Shown here: positions 22,685-34,545 of the stretch, piece by piece
How positions within the stretch are numbered: the first letter of the stretch is position 1
Layout of the letters: every line of letters begins with the position of its first letter
NCBI GenBank assembly: GCA_021613375.1
Contig: CM038716.1
Coordinates: 13,930,274-13,994,273 of the forward strand
Length of the DNA: 64,000 bases
Reading direction: 5' to 3'
Source of the DNA: Megaleporinus macrocephalus
Lineage: Eukaryota > Chordata > Actinopteri > Characiformes > Anostomidae
The notes under the pieces: generated by a model
What the model was told of the DNA's origin: nothing
The model's database searches: none
What the model saw: only the letters and a program-made list of their open reading frames with translations
Position numbers and translations under genes: made by a program

Positions 22685-22880
22685 TTACTTTGTGTGATTA
22701 TAAACAATTGAATAGTTTTTTACAATCAAATTATTATTATTATTATTATTTTTAAATACTAGTTTAATTGCTTTTCACCACCATATTTTTAGGTTATATC
22801 AATATAGTATGCTGTACAGTGTGGCCTGTTTTTTCACTCAAATTCTGCTAAATTCAAGAAATTGTGGCCTAAAATATTTC
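22685..22880. repeat. Left direct-repeat flank of the 41-bp array
   Basis: About 190 bp (TTTGTGTGATTATAAACAATT through AAATTGTGGCCTAAAAT in order) is repeated with few changes at 24832-25018, on the other side of the array. Confidence 0.85.
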
Positions 22881-22884
22881 ATTT

Positions 22885-24815
22885 TATATTCTCAAATTTC
22901 ATATTCCATTTCAAAATTCAGACTTTAATTCCATATATTCAGACTTTCATTCCATATATTTAGACTTTCATTTCATATATTCAGACTTTCATTTTATATT
23001 TTCAACTTTCATTCCATATATTCAGACTTACATTCTATATTCTTAAGTTTCTCTCTATTTATTTAGACTTTCATTCTATATTCTCTAGTTTCATTCTATA
23101 TATTCAGACTTTCATTCTATATTCTCAAATTTCATTCCATATATTCAGACTTTAATTCTATAATCTCAAGTTTCATTCTATATTCTCAAGTTTCATTCCA
23201 TATATTCAGACTTTCATTCCATAATCTCAAGTTTCATTCTATATTTTCAAGTTTCATTCCATATATTCAGACTTTCATTCCATAATCTCAAGTTTCATTC
23301 TGCATTCTCAAGTTTCATTCCATATATTCAGACTTTCATTCCATAATCTCAAATTTCATTCTATATTCTCAAGTTTCATTCAATATATTCAGGCTTTCAT
23401 TCCATTATCTTAAGTTTCATTCTGTATTCTCAAGTTTCATTCCATATATTCAGACTTTCATTCTATATTCTCAAGTTTCATTCTATATATTCAGACTTTC
23501 ATTCTATATTCTCTAGTTTCATTCCATATATTCAGACTTTTATTCCATATTCTCAAGTTTCATTCCATATATTCAGACTTTCATTATATATTCTCAAGTT
23601 TCATTCTATATTTTCAATCTTTCATTCAATATATTCAGACTTTCATTCTATATTCTCAAGTTTCATTCTATATATTCAGACTTTAATTCTATATTCTCTA
23701 GTTTCATTCTATATATTCAGACTTTCATTCTATATTCTCAAGTTTCATTCTATATATTCAGACTTTCATTCTACATTCTCATGTTTCATTCCATATATTC
23801 AGACTTTCATTATATATTCTCAAGTTTCATTCTATATTTTCAATCTTTCATTCAATATATTCAGACTTTCATTCTATATTCTCAAGTTTCATTCTATATA
23901 TTCAGACTTTCATTCTATATTCTCAAGTTTCATTCTATATATTCAGACTTTCATTCCATAATCTCAAGTTTCATTCTATATTTTCAAGTTTCATTCCATA
24001 TATTCCGACTTTCATTCCATAATCTCAAGTTTCATTCTGCATTCTCAAGTTTCATTCCATATATTCAGACTTTCATTCCATAATCTCAAATTTCATTCTA
24101 TATTCTCAAGTTTCATTCAATATATTCAGGCTTTCATTACATAATCTTAAGTTTCATTCTGTATTCTCAAGTTTCATTCCATATATTCAGACTTTCATTC
24201 TATATTCTCAAGTTTCATTCTATATATTCAGACTTTCATTCTGTATTCTCTAGTTTCATTCCATATATTCAGACTTTTATTCCATATTCTCAAGTTTCAT
24301 TCCATATATTCAGACTTTCATTATATATTCTCAAGTTTCATTCTATATTTTCAATCTTTCATTCAATATATTCAGACTTTCATTCTATATTCTCAAGTTT
24401 CATTCCATATATTCAGACTTTAATTCTATATTCTCTAGTTTCATTCTATATATTCAGACTTTCATTCTATATTCTCAAGTTTCATTCTATATATTCAGAC
24501 TTTCATTCTACATTCTCATGTTTCATTCTATATATTCAGACTTTCATTCTACATTCTCTAGTTTCATTCTATATATTCAGACTTTCATTCTACATTCTCT
24601 AGTTTCATTCTATATATTCACATTTTCATTCTATATTCTCTAGTTTCCTTCCATATATTCAGACTTTCATTCCATATTCGTGAGTTTCATTCCATATATT
24701 CAGACTTTCATTCTATATTCTCGAGTTTCATTCTATATTCTCAAGATTCATTCTATATATTTGGACTTTCATTCTATATTCTCAAATTTCATTCCATATA
24801 TTCATAGCTTTCTGT
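22885..24815 (+). repeat. 41-bp minisatellite (two ~20-bp halves) with 738-bp blocks
   Basis: The unit alternates TTTCATTCTATATTCTCAAG and TTTCATTCCATATATTCAGAC. Diagnostic variants recur about 738 bp apart (18 units): CTGCATTCTC at 23299 and ~24036, TTTATTCCATATTCTC at ~23540 and ~24278. A large internal block was therefore duplicated. The 100- and 73-codon frames here are repeat artefacts. Confidence 0.9.
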
Positions 24816-24831
24816 CATTAACTTTTCTGTT

Positions 24832-25018
24832 AATAACTTTGTGTGGTTATAAGCAATTGAATAGTTTCTTACAATCAAATCAAATTATTTTTTTTAACTA
24901 GTTTAATTGCTTTTCACCACTATATTTTTAGGTTATATCAGTATTTTATGTTGTTCAGTGTGGCCTGTTTTATTCCCCCAAATTCTGCTAAATTCAAGAA
25001 ATTGTGGCCTAAAATTTG
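24832..25018. repeat. Right direct-repeat flank of the 41-bp array
   Basis: Copy of 22685-22880, with a longer T run and a few substitutions. Confidence 0.85.
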
Positions 25019-25510
25019 CTGAGAAAATTAGATTATATATCGTTATATATATATTATATATCGTTGCTGACCAATGAAAAACATGTAACTTCATTTTTAT
25101 TGATTTTTTTTTTACATCAATTAAATGTAAGCTGCCGTTTACATTGTGGGAGCATTTCATGATGAATGGACCATAAGAAATTTCCAAAAAAATCTGGTTC
25201 CATTGACTTGCAATGAAAGTTTTTTTATTGGACAAAAATTCAAAGTATCTATTACTGTAGACATTGTGTGTTACCTTTATGATGAATAGACCAAAAATAA
25301 ATGACTCAGAATTATTTTTAGAAATTTCTAGCTCCCTTATTTATTAAAATTAAACAAATATATCATTCTGGAAATACAAAGTTTTGTAGTGACAGCAGTG
25401 ATGAAATTTTATCATTATATATCATTATACTCTAAACCCATCTTGTTTACCTATATTAGCTGTTTCCCCTTGGAGAATCCTCTTTGTATCCATGTATAAG
25501 AATTGAAAAT
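25019..25510. other. AT-rich spacer
   Basis: No repeat or gene recognised beyond ATATAT runs. Confidence 0.4.
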
Positions 25511-25511
25511 C

Positions 25512-26685
25512 ACTATACTGCCAAAAGTATTCGCTCGTCTATCCTAACACGAGTATGAACTTGAGTGATGTCCCATTCTTAATCCATAGGGTTTAATATG
25601 ATGTCGACCCGACCTTTGCAGCTATAACAGCTTCAAGTCTTCTGGGAAGGCTCTCCACACGGTTTAGGAGAGTGTTTATGGGAATGTTTGAACGTTCTTC
25701 CAGAAGACCATCTGTGAGGTCAGACACTGACGTTGGATGAGAAGGTCTGGCTCGCAGTCTCCGATTCTAATTCATCCCAAAGGTGTTCTATCAGGTTGAG
25801 GTCAGGACTCTGTGCAGGCCAGTCAAGTTCTTCCACACTAAACTCCTCCTCTATGTCTTTATGGAGCTGCTCTGTGCACTGGTGAGCAGTCATGTTGGAA
25901 CAGGAAGGGTTCGTCCCCAAACTGTCCCCACAAAGTTGCGAGCATGAAATTGTCCAGAGTCTCTTCTGGAGCATTAAGAGTTACTTTCACTGGAACTGAG
26001 GGTCCGAGCCCACCTCCTGTAAAACAGCCCCACATCATAATCCCGCCTCCTCCAAACTTTACACTCAGCACAATGCAGTCAGACAAATACCGTTCCCCTG
26101 GCAACCACCAAACCCAGACTCGTCCATCAGATTACCAGACGGAGAAGCGTGATTGGTCACTCCAGAGAACACGTCTCCACTGCTCCAGAGTCCAGGGGTG
26201 CGTACTTTACTCCACTGCATCCGACTTTCTGCATTGTTCTTGGTGATGTAAGGCTTGGATGCAGCTGCTCGGCCATGGAGACCCATTCCATGAAGCTCTC
26301 TACGCTCTGTTCTTGAGTTGATCTGAAGACCACATGAAGTTTGGAGGTCTGTAGTGATTGAGTCTGTAGAAAGTTGGTGATCTCTGTGCACTATGCTCCT
26401 CAGCATCCGCTGACCCGCTCTGTCATTGTACGTGTTCTACCACTTGGTGGCGGAGTTGCTGTCGTTCTCAATCACTTCCACTTTGTTCTAACACCACTGA
26501 CAGTCCACTGTGGAATATTTAGTAGTGAGGAAACTTCACCACTGGATTGTACAGGTGGCATCCAATCACGGTACCACGCTGGAGTTCACTGAGCTCCTGA
26601 GAGACCCACTCTTTACTAATGTGTGTAGAAGCAGCCTGCATGACTAGGTGCTGGTGTTATACATGTGTGTGGTCATATATTTCTA
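25512..26685 (-). pseudogene. Decayed Tc1-like transposon with broken transposase
   Basis: The 3' terminus on the left reads CACTATACTGCCAAAAGTATTCG. Minus-strand translation gives Tc1 transposase pieces in three frames, so there are at least two frameshifts: N-terminal/central part in 26065-26406, then VKFGGGGIMMWGCF and QHDCSPVH in 25859-26104, then SPDLNLIEHLWDELE in 25720-25974. All three catalytic positions are visible: SD in SDQSRF near 26160, D of QHD at 25889-25891, E of IEHLW at 25786-25788. The D-to-E distance is 103 nt, consistent with DD34E plus a frame break. The right terminal repeat is not found, so that end is truncated or diverged. No intact protein is possible. Confidence 0.9.
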
Positions 26686-27420
26686 CACTGTAGTCATTAT
26701 AGGAGTTTCTCCAGGAGTTGTAAAGATAGGCTCAGAGCGTGACTGTGACTGAATGGGTTCGGCATGTTGTTGACTGTCACCAGTCCATCAACAACTGTGA
26801 AAGCACTGATGTGGCATCTCCAACAGAACATACTAAGTGATTGACTGGAATGAATCTTGGTCTACACACGGTTCTCTGTAGCTATAAATAGAGAGGACAG
26901 CAGCGTTCTTATCAGTAATGGAAAGATTTTTAACTTTGTCCCAATCTGGTTCTCATTGTTATTCACATTGTGATACAAGAGAAAGAACTCGTGTGTGATT
27001 TCGTCCATGCTCATTTTTTAATACAGATAATAAAAGGCTAAATTGGATGGCGGGAAAGTCTATTTCCTTTTTCTGAAAGACAGCAATCATTCATAAATTG
27101 GTGTCGGTGAAAGACCTGAGTGATTGGGTGTGAAATAGGCATACGGCTCAATGGAAGGAACCCGATTGTTCCACATTTACATAAAGATGAAGCTGAAGGC
27201 TCTTCACAGGCTGACGTAGCAGAACTTACTCATTTCCGTGACAGTGCTCTAAAAGCCAGTGGCTATACTGATCAGAGGGTGGAGGTGAGTAATGAACGGT
27301 GAAATAGTTTGTCATTACTGATACCTATATGGAAGAAAAGTACATCACATTTTGTTTTTGGAGTGTTTTATGTATATATATTTCCATATATATCCAAGAT
27401 ATATATCCAAAATACCTTGT
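26686..27420. other. Single-copy-looking region with a short ORF
   Basis: A 60-codon frame (27120-27302) runs to GGTGGAGGTGAGTAATG, a good donor at 27284-27290, but there is no convincing acceptor upstream. A TATA-like GCTATAAATAGAGAGG is at 26881-26896. Neither is enough to call a gene. Confidence 0.35.
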
Positions 27421-28752
27421 TTATGGGTGATTCTTCAATGGTGGGCTCTTAACTTAGTTTTATAAAGTAATGCATTTTACTAGAATTTCATTATATAATC
27501 ACACTGTTAGACTTAATTACATTTAATTTTTAAATAATTTAAAAGATACTGTTGGTGAAATTAAAAACCTGTCATTACCATCAACAAATGTCATTACCAT
27601 CTCAACAGAAAAAAGCTAGCTAGGCTATGGATTTGCTTAAATGAGTTAACAGCTAGTACAAGCTGCTCTTTAAATACACATAAATAAATAAATAAATAAA
27701 TAATGTGTAAATGTAATGTTTATTTATGAATAAATAAGTAATGTGTAAATGTTATGTTTAGTTGTAAATAAATAAATAATGTGTAAATGTAATGTTTATT
27801 TATGAATAAATAAATATTGTGAAAATGTAATGTTTAGTTGTAAATAAATAAATAATGTGTAAATGTAATGTTTATTTATGAATAAATAAATAATGTGAAA
27901 ATGTAAGGCTTAGTTGTAAATAAATAAATAAATAATGTGTAAATGTAATGTTTAGTTGTAAATAAATAAATAATGTGTAAATGTAATGATTAGTTGTAAA
28001 TAAATAAATAATGTGTAAATGTAATGTTTAGTTGTAAATAAATAAATAAATAATATGTAAATGTAATGTTTAGTTTTAAATAAATAAATAAACAATGTGT
28101 ATATGTAATGTTTAGTTGTAAATAAATAAATAAATAATGTGTAAATGTAATGTTTAGTTGTAAATAAATAAATAAATAATGTGTAAATGTAATGTTTAGT
28201 TGTAAATAAATAAATAATGTGTAAATGTAATGTTTAGTTGTAAATAAATAAATAAATAATGTGTAAATGTAATGTTTAATTGTAAATAAATAAATAAATA
28301 ATGTGTAAATGTAATGTTTAGTTGTAAATAAATAAATAAATAATGTGTAAATGTAATGTTTAGTTGTACTGTCGTACTGATGTAAACGGTAATGACCAGG
28401 AGCAATATACGATTCAGTTCCTCCCATTTACACACATTAACATATCACTCCTAAACTAAACAGTACATTTAGTTACTTTTTAAGTTTTTATGAAACTCAA
28501 ATTTTGATCTTTTTCATAAATTGATCACTTTTTAGCTTTTATTGGGGCCCAGAAGTTTTAAAGTTTGGGTTGGGGACAAGGCCAAAGTAGCAAAATATTG
28601 ATGTTTAAATCATTATAAAAAATGGAAATCATAATTATTTTGGTGTGTCTTTTTATTTTACCAAAAATGTTTGTTTTGTATTAAAGTAATTTTAACACAA
28701 GTTTATAACCTAGTGATGTAAAAGTTCCCCTAATTTAAGAATCACCCATAAC
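27421..28752. mobile_element. Candidate 1.33-kb element with 15-bp inverted ends
   Basis: TTATGGGTGATTCTT (27421-27435) is the exact inverse of AAGAATCACCCATAA (28738-28752). The interior contains TGTCATTACCATC words (27570-27600) and the tandem array below. No transposase seen. Target duplication not evident. Confidence 0.45.
27680..28365 (+). repeat. 38-42-bp minisatellite with AAAT core, about 16 copies
   Basis: Unit: (AAAT)2-4, then AATGTGTAAATGTAATGTTTAGTTGT. Length differences come from the number of AAAT steps. The 145-codon minus-strand frame is a repeat artefact. Confidence 0.95.
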
Positions 28753-30339
28753 TGTTTTGTCGGTACAACATAAAAACAACTTAATGTAGTAACAAGCAAT
28801 TGAACAGGTTTTGATCTAAAACTTGAATTCTTTTAATTAAAGACTGAACGTTTTTGGTGGGGTTGAGTAAAACTCATTCAATTGCTTGTTATCACGTGAA
28901 GTAATGTTTATTTCTTGGTTTTACCAACAAAGCATTTTTTACAGTAGCACACGTGATGCATTGAAATTCCACTGAACACGTGATTATTGAAACCCTTGGA
29001 TTCACAAACCAAAGAAAAATATATTTTATGCTGTTTTAGATTGATTAGTAGAGCTAAAAAAGGAAAGGTAACCGTGGCGATGTACTGAAATCGGACAGCA
29101 GAGGGAGTTTTACACCAGATAAACAGCTCCAAACTGAACCATAATAGACCAGTTTGTTTTTTTTTTGGAGTAAAGCCTGTTGTTTTCATGTTGGAGAGGT
29201 TGGGGGACCTTGGACACCCCAAAAGGCCAATGGAGGTTACCCCCTGTTCACTCTCTACTCCAGCTTGGATAACTTAAAATCAGTAAAAGAAATCAATTCC
29301 ATTTTTTTTCTGGTGACTGTAGACACACTTTTCTAAAGGAAAAAGTCTTGGAGCACATAAACTCTGTTTTTGGTAGGTAACCTCCTTTAACAGACACTGT
29401 CAACACCGTCAACACCAACACACAGCTTCACAACAACTCCAGCACTGTGTCACTCTCTCCTCCACCTTCTCTGTTCACCATTTACACTAACGTGGTGTGT
29501 GATGTCACCGCTGATGTCAGAAATGTTGAGTTCTAGCTCAAACTGTAAAGACTGAACAGTAGCATGTTTAGTAGCTAGCTGTGCTCGAGCGTGACGGCCG
29601 GTTACTGTGACCATTTGACGTCACTACCCGCTGATCACGTCAGTAGATACAACAATGGAGACCCACGTGCAGCGGATTTTACACAAAATCTAATAAAACT
29701 GATACTTTTAGTGATTTTTTTAACATTTTTTAACAATTTAGAGTCATTTACACCATATTAAACATCAAACCATCTTTTGAAATGTTCTATTCTAGGATTG
29801 ATTGCTTTATTAAAGAAATAAAAATGTCTTGATATATCAGCTATTATTTTATTACACTACTATTTTTTTCCAAAACTGTTACTAAAGAATATATACATAT
29901 AAAATTTAAGAATTAAACAAAATAATTAGAAGATATAATAATAAATAAGAAATTTCCACATACAATAAAAAAAAGCCCATTAAATAATTTAATCACAAAT
30001 TAAAAATTTAGAAAATTTGTCATTGTTGAAAAAAAGTCATAATTTTCTGGAAATATGTAATTTTTTTTACATAAAGTTTTGATATAATATGTAGTTAATA
30101 GTAGCACTTAGTCATTTTTGTGAGGAAAATAAATAATTATTTATAGATATTAGAATATTCAGAATTTAAGTAATAATTTTTAATAATTGGTCAATTTATA
30201 TTAATTTTTCTTATTATTTTATAATCTTTTTTATTAATAAATTCAATAAATGAATTGATTTATGAGAAAGTCTCAACACTTTCCGTGTTGTTAAGTTAAA
30301 TTTTTTATTGTTTATTGTATATGTGATTGAGATTCTCAC
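28753..30339. other. AT-rich region with a small inverted repeat
   Basis: GTAACAAGCAATTGAAC (28790-28806) has an inverted partner TTCAATTGCTTGTTA near 28878-28892, a possible short MITE. The part 29690-30330 is extremely AT-rich. No gene seen. Confidence 0.4.
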
Positions 30340-31228
30340 AGTGGCCTTGCCTACACTTTGCAACTCCAGCCTCAATGAAATCTCCATTCAGTGTGAATGT
30401 TCCCGGGTCCGGAGACGCTCCCAATCCCGAGTGCATGCGAGCTTGTTATGGAAAATCGTTGGGCTTCCAGAGCTGGTGGGTGGATAATGACTGACAAATT
30501 GCAGGAGCTGTTTACTCTTGTAGGAGTTAGCGAATCACGCAAGGTCGTAATGCGATATTTAAACCTACTGTAACTTTGGTTGCCGCGTCAACCAATTTGC
30601 GAGGCACTTTCGGGGGCGTAGCCGTGTTTGTGAATCTGCGGCGGTGTTGTGCTGAAAAGTTCACTGGAATCAGGTTAACGTGAGCTCATCCACATTCAAT
30701 CTGAGAGGCAATGAGACATAATAGACTTTTCCAGCGCTCAAGTCTTCCAGCGCGGGTCGCGGCGTAATGGCGGAGATGGTTAAGAAGAGCTAGCGCGGCA
30801 ATTCAGAGCGAGAGATTAAATCTGGCCCAATCGCTTTTTCATTTACTTCTGCCGCCGCTCCGAGTTTATCACCCGGCGTGGCCGAAAACCACTCATTTCC
30901 TACGTAGAAGAACAAACAGTAGCTGTCGGCTGGCTGTTATCATCTCCAGGCCCAGTCATCATCAGGTCCAGAGGGCGAGCAGCGGTCAATCGCTGATAGA
31001 AGCTTTTCGGGGCTCTTAATACAAAATACATCCCAAAAACAAAGGTTCTCAGCTCGACTGCACAGCTCCTGGAGGAGAACCTTCACTGATATAGAATCTG
31101 TAAATGATTTAAAATACTTTTAAACTTTAGAAAGGTTCTTTACGCTCACACTCCTTAAAAACAGACGAGAACCACCAACTGAAAGCTCGTTTGGAGAACC
31201 TGGTTCTTTGAACACTTTACTCCAAAGT
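30340..31228. other. GC-richer, single-copy-looking island
   Basis: Complex, CpG-containing sequence without repeats over about 690 bp (30340-31030), unlike its AT-rich surroundings. No long open frame. A candidate conserved non-coding stretch on composition alone. A weak CTCF-like CCAGAGGGCGAG lies near 30968-30979. Confidence 0.35.
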
Positions 31229-33010
31229 GTGGTGTAGTGGTTAGTACGGTGGTGTAGTGGTTAGTACGGTGGTGTAGTGGTTAGTACGGTGGTGTAGTGG
31301 TTAGTATGGTGGTGTAGTGGACAGTATGGTGGTGTAGTGGTTAGTACGGTGGTGAAGTGGTTAGTACGGTGGTGTAGTGGTTAGTATGGTGGTGTAGTGG
31401 TCAGTATGGTCGTGTAGTGGTTAGTATGGTGGTGTAGTGGTTAGTGCGGTGGTGTAGTGGTCAGTATGGTGGTGTAGTGGTTAGTGCGGTGGTGTAGTGG
31501 GTAGTATGGTGGTGTAGTGGTTAGTACGGTGGTGTAGTGGTTAGTAAGGTGGTGTAGTGGTTAGTATGGTGGTGTAGTGGTCAGTATGGTGGTGTAGTGG
31601 TTAGTACGGTGGTGTAGTGGGTAGTATGGTGGTGTAGTGGGTAGTATGGTGGTGTAGTGGTTAGTATGGTGGTGTAGTGGTTAGTATGGTGGTGTAGTGG
31701 TTAGTACGGTGGTGTAGTGGTTAGTATGGTGGTGTAGTGGTTAGTACGGTGGTGTAGTGGTCAGTACGGTGGTGTAGTGGTTTGTATGGTGGTGTAGTGG
31801 TTAGTACGGTGGTTTAGTGGTTAGTATGGTGGTGTAGAGGTTAGTACGGTGGTGTAGTGGTTAGTAAGGTGGTGTAGTGGTTAGTATGGTGGTGTAGTGG
31901 TTAGTATGGTGGTGTAGTGGTTAGTACGGTGGTGTAGTGGTTAGTATGGTGGTGTAGTGGTCAGTATGGTGGTGTAGTGGTTAGTATGGTGGTGTAGTGG
32001 TCAGTATGGGGGTGTAGTGGTCAATACGGGGGTGTAGTGGTTAGTACGGTGGTGTAGTGGTCAGTATAGTGGTGTAGTGGTCAGTACGGGGGTGTAGTGG
32101 TCAATACGGGGGTGTAGTGGTTAGTACGGTGGTGTAGTGGTCAGTATAGTGGTGTAGTGGTCAGTACGGGGGTGTAGTGGTTAGTACGATGGTGTAGTGG
32201 TCAGTACGGTGGTGTAGTGGTCAGTACGGTGGTGTAATGGTCAGTACGGTGGTGTAGTGGTTAGTATGGTGGTGTAGTGGTCAGTTTGGTGGTGTAGTGG
32301 TCAGTACGGTGGTGTAGTGGTTAGTATGGTGGTGTAGTGGTTAGTATGGTGGTGTAGTGGTTAGTATGGTGGTGTAGTGGTTAGTACGGTGGTGTAGTGG
32401 TTAGTACGGTGGTGTAGTGGTTAGTATGGTGGTGTAGTGGTTCGTACGGTGGTGTAGTGGTTAGTACGGTGGTGTAGTGGTCAGTATGGTGGTGTAGTGG
32501 TTAGTACGGTGGTGTAGTGGTTAGTATGGTGGTGTAGTGGTCAGTACGGTGGTGTAGTGGTTAGTATGGTGGTGTAGTGGTTAGTATGGTGGTGTAGTGG
32601 TTAGTATGGTGGTGTAGTGGTTAGTACGGTGGTGTAGTGGTTAGTATGGTGGTGTAGTGGTTAGTATGGTGGTGTAGTGGTTCGTACGGTGGTGTAGTGG
32701 TTAGTACGGTGGTGTAGTTGTCAGTATGGTGGTGTAGTGGTTAGTATGGTGGTGTAGTGGTTAGTATGGTGGTGTAGTGGTTAGTACGGTGGTGTAATGG
32801 TCAGTATGGTGGTGTAGTGGTCAGTATGGTGGTGTAGTGGTTCGTACGGTGGTGTAGTGGTCAGTACGGTGGTGTAGTGGTTAGTACGGTGGTGTAGTGG
32901 TCAGTATGGTGGTGTAGTGGTTAGTATGGTTGTGTAGTGGTTAGTATGGTGGTGTAATGGTTAGTATGGTGGTGTAGTGGTCAGTATGGTGGTGTAGTGG
33001 TTAGTATGGT
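31229..33010 (+). repeat. 20-bp A-box-like minisatellite, about 89 copies
   Basis: Unit GGTGGTGTAGTGGTTAGTAC with frequent C/T and TTAG/TCAG variants and strict 20-bp phase over 1.78 kb. The unit resembles the D-arm/A-box region of tRNA-Glu/Asp (TGGTxTAGTGGTTAG) and the head of the SINE at 33705-34005. No B-box or SINE body follows. Confidence 0.95.
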
Positions 33011-33704
33011 GACGAGTGTAAACAGTGAAGTTGGAGCCCATGAGAATGTATATTTTTCTAAGAGCTATAAAACCCCTCAGAAGATTGGAGATGATTAGCG
33101 CACTGCTGAGCGGGACTTGCTGTGGGCGCCGTGCTGTTTTACTGGCTAACATCAGTAACATGTTTTAAATGAGAGGTCGTTCACTCCTTGCAGACCTTGA
33201 GTTCTCCGCCATTCGTCATTTTTAAAGTGAAGCTGTGTGTCTGGAGGAAGGCTGAGCTAGCGGAATGATCAATACTCGCAGTGAAGCGGGGCTAAACTAT
33301 AGCTTACAGTTCAGGCTGCTACATAATCTTGACACGGCTCGCTCGGAGGCAAACTGTAAATGTCAGATTTGGTGGAGCTCATTAAGATTCAACAAGAAGC
33401 CAGGCAAGCATTTTAAATGTGCTTACGTTTGAAGCAGTTTTGTTCTAGGACGGTGGAAAAGTCTTTATAATCGTTTGTCTCGGCCGCGAGATAATTCCCA
33501 GTAAAAACATTCCAGAACCCGAGGCGTCAACAAACAATAAGGTCGTAAACTCTTTAAAACGCAAGGAGCTGTTTGTTAAACACATAAACAAGAGAAACAG
33601 CAGCCGGACACTTTTAATCTATACCAATAAACTCAGATCTGGCTTCCTCTTCTATTCATCATTCAACTTTTTGGATTTATTATATATTTATAATAAGGTT
33701 AGAG
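33011..33704. other. Single-copy-looking island between the inverted arrays
   Basis: Mixed composition, no repeats recognised. It would be the loop if the two flanking arrays paired. A 66-codon minus frame straddles the array edge and is not supported. Confidence 0.4.
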
Positions 33705-34005
33705 GTTATCCATCCATTATCTTATGCTTTATCCCACTAGTCAGCGTCATGTGGTGAAGGTGGGGTACACCATGGACAGGTCGCCAGTCCATCACATGAC
33801 CAACACACACTCACACCTACGATCAGTTCAGAGTGAGGATCTAACATGCATGTATTTGGACTGTGGGAGGAAACCAGAGAACCCGGAGGAACCCACTCAA
33901 ACACAGAGAGACCATAAACACTCCACACAGAACCACCCAGACCGGGAATCCAACCCAGATCATCTTACTGTGAGGAGACAGTGCTGACCAATACACCACC
34001 GTACT
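33705..34005 (-). mobile_element. tRNA-derived SINE
   Basis: Read on the minus strand: the A-box-like TGGTGTATTGGTCAG (33984-33998), then the B-box-like GGGTTGGATTCC (33945-33956), spaced as in tRNA-derived Pol III promoters. A body follows with GGTTTCCTCCCACAGTCCAA and GGACTGGCGACCTGTCC, very common words in fish dispersed repeats. The tail is AATGGATGGAT (33709-33719). The 5' head passes directly into the 20-bp array. The 87-codon frame across it is not a gene. Confidence 0.8.
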
Positions 34006-34545
34006 GACCACTACACCACCATACTGACCACTACACCACCATACTAACCACTACACCACCATACTAACCACTACACCACCATACTGACCACTACACCACC
34101 GTACTAACCACTACACCACCATACTAACTACTACACCACCGTACTAACCACTACACCACCATACTAACCACTACACCACCATACTAACCACTACACCACC
34201 ATACTAACCACTACACCACCATACTAACCACTACACCACCATACTAACCACTACACCACCATACTAACTACTACACCACCGTACTAACCACTACACCACC
34301 GTACTAACCACTACACCAGCATACTAACCACTACACCACCATACTAACTACTACACCACCGTACTAACCACTACACCACCGTACTTACCACTACACCACC
34401 GTACTGACCACTACACCACCGTACTGACCACTAAACCACCATACTAACCACTACACCACCATACTAACCACTACACCACCATACTGACCACTACACCACC
34501 ATACTAACCACTACACCACCATACTGACCACTACACCACCGTACC
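34006..34545 (-). repeat. 20-bp A-box-like minisatellite attached to the SINE head
   Basis: About 27 units of GTACTAACCACTACACCACC, the reverse complement of the 31229-33010 unit. It starts exactly where the SINE 5' end lies, so it looks like tandem expansion of the SINE head. Confidence 0.95.

Noticed and set aside
26881..26896. TATA-box-like GCTATAAATAGAGAGG
   Set aside because: No initiator, exon or gene downstream, so a chance match is likely.
27990..28435. 145-codon minus frame
   Set aside because: Product of the 42-bp AAAT-type repeat, with period-related residues only.
31229..33010. Array of tRNA genes
   Set aside because: Only the D-arm/A-box-like word is present. There is no anticodon arm, T-arm or B-box in the units.
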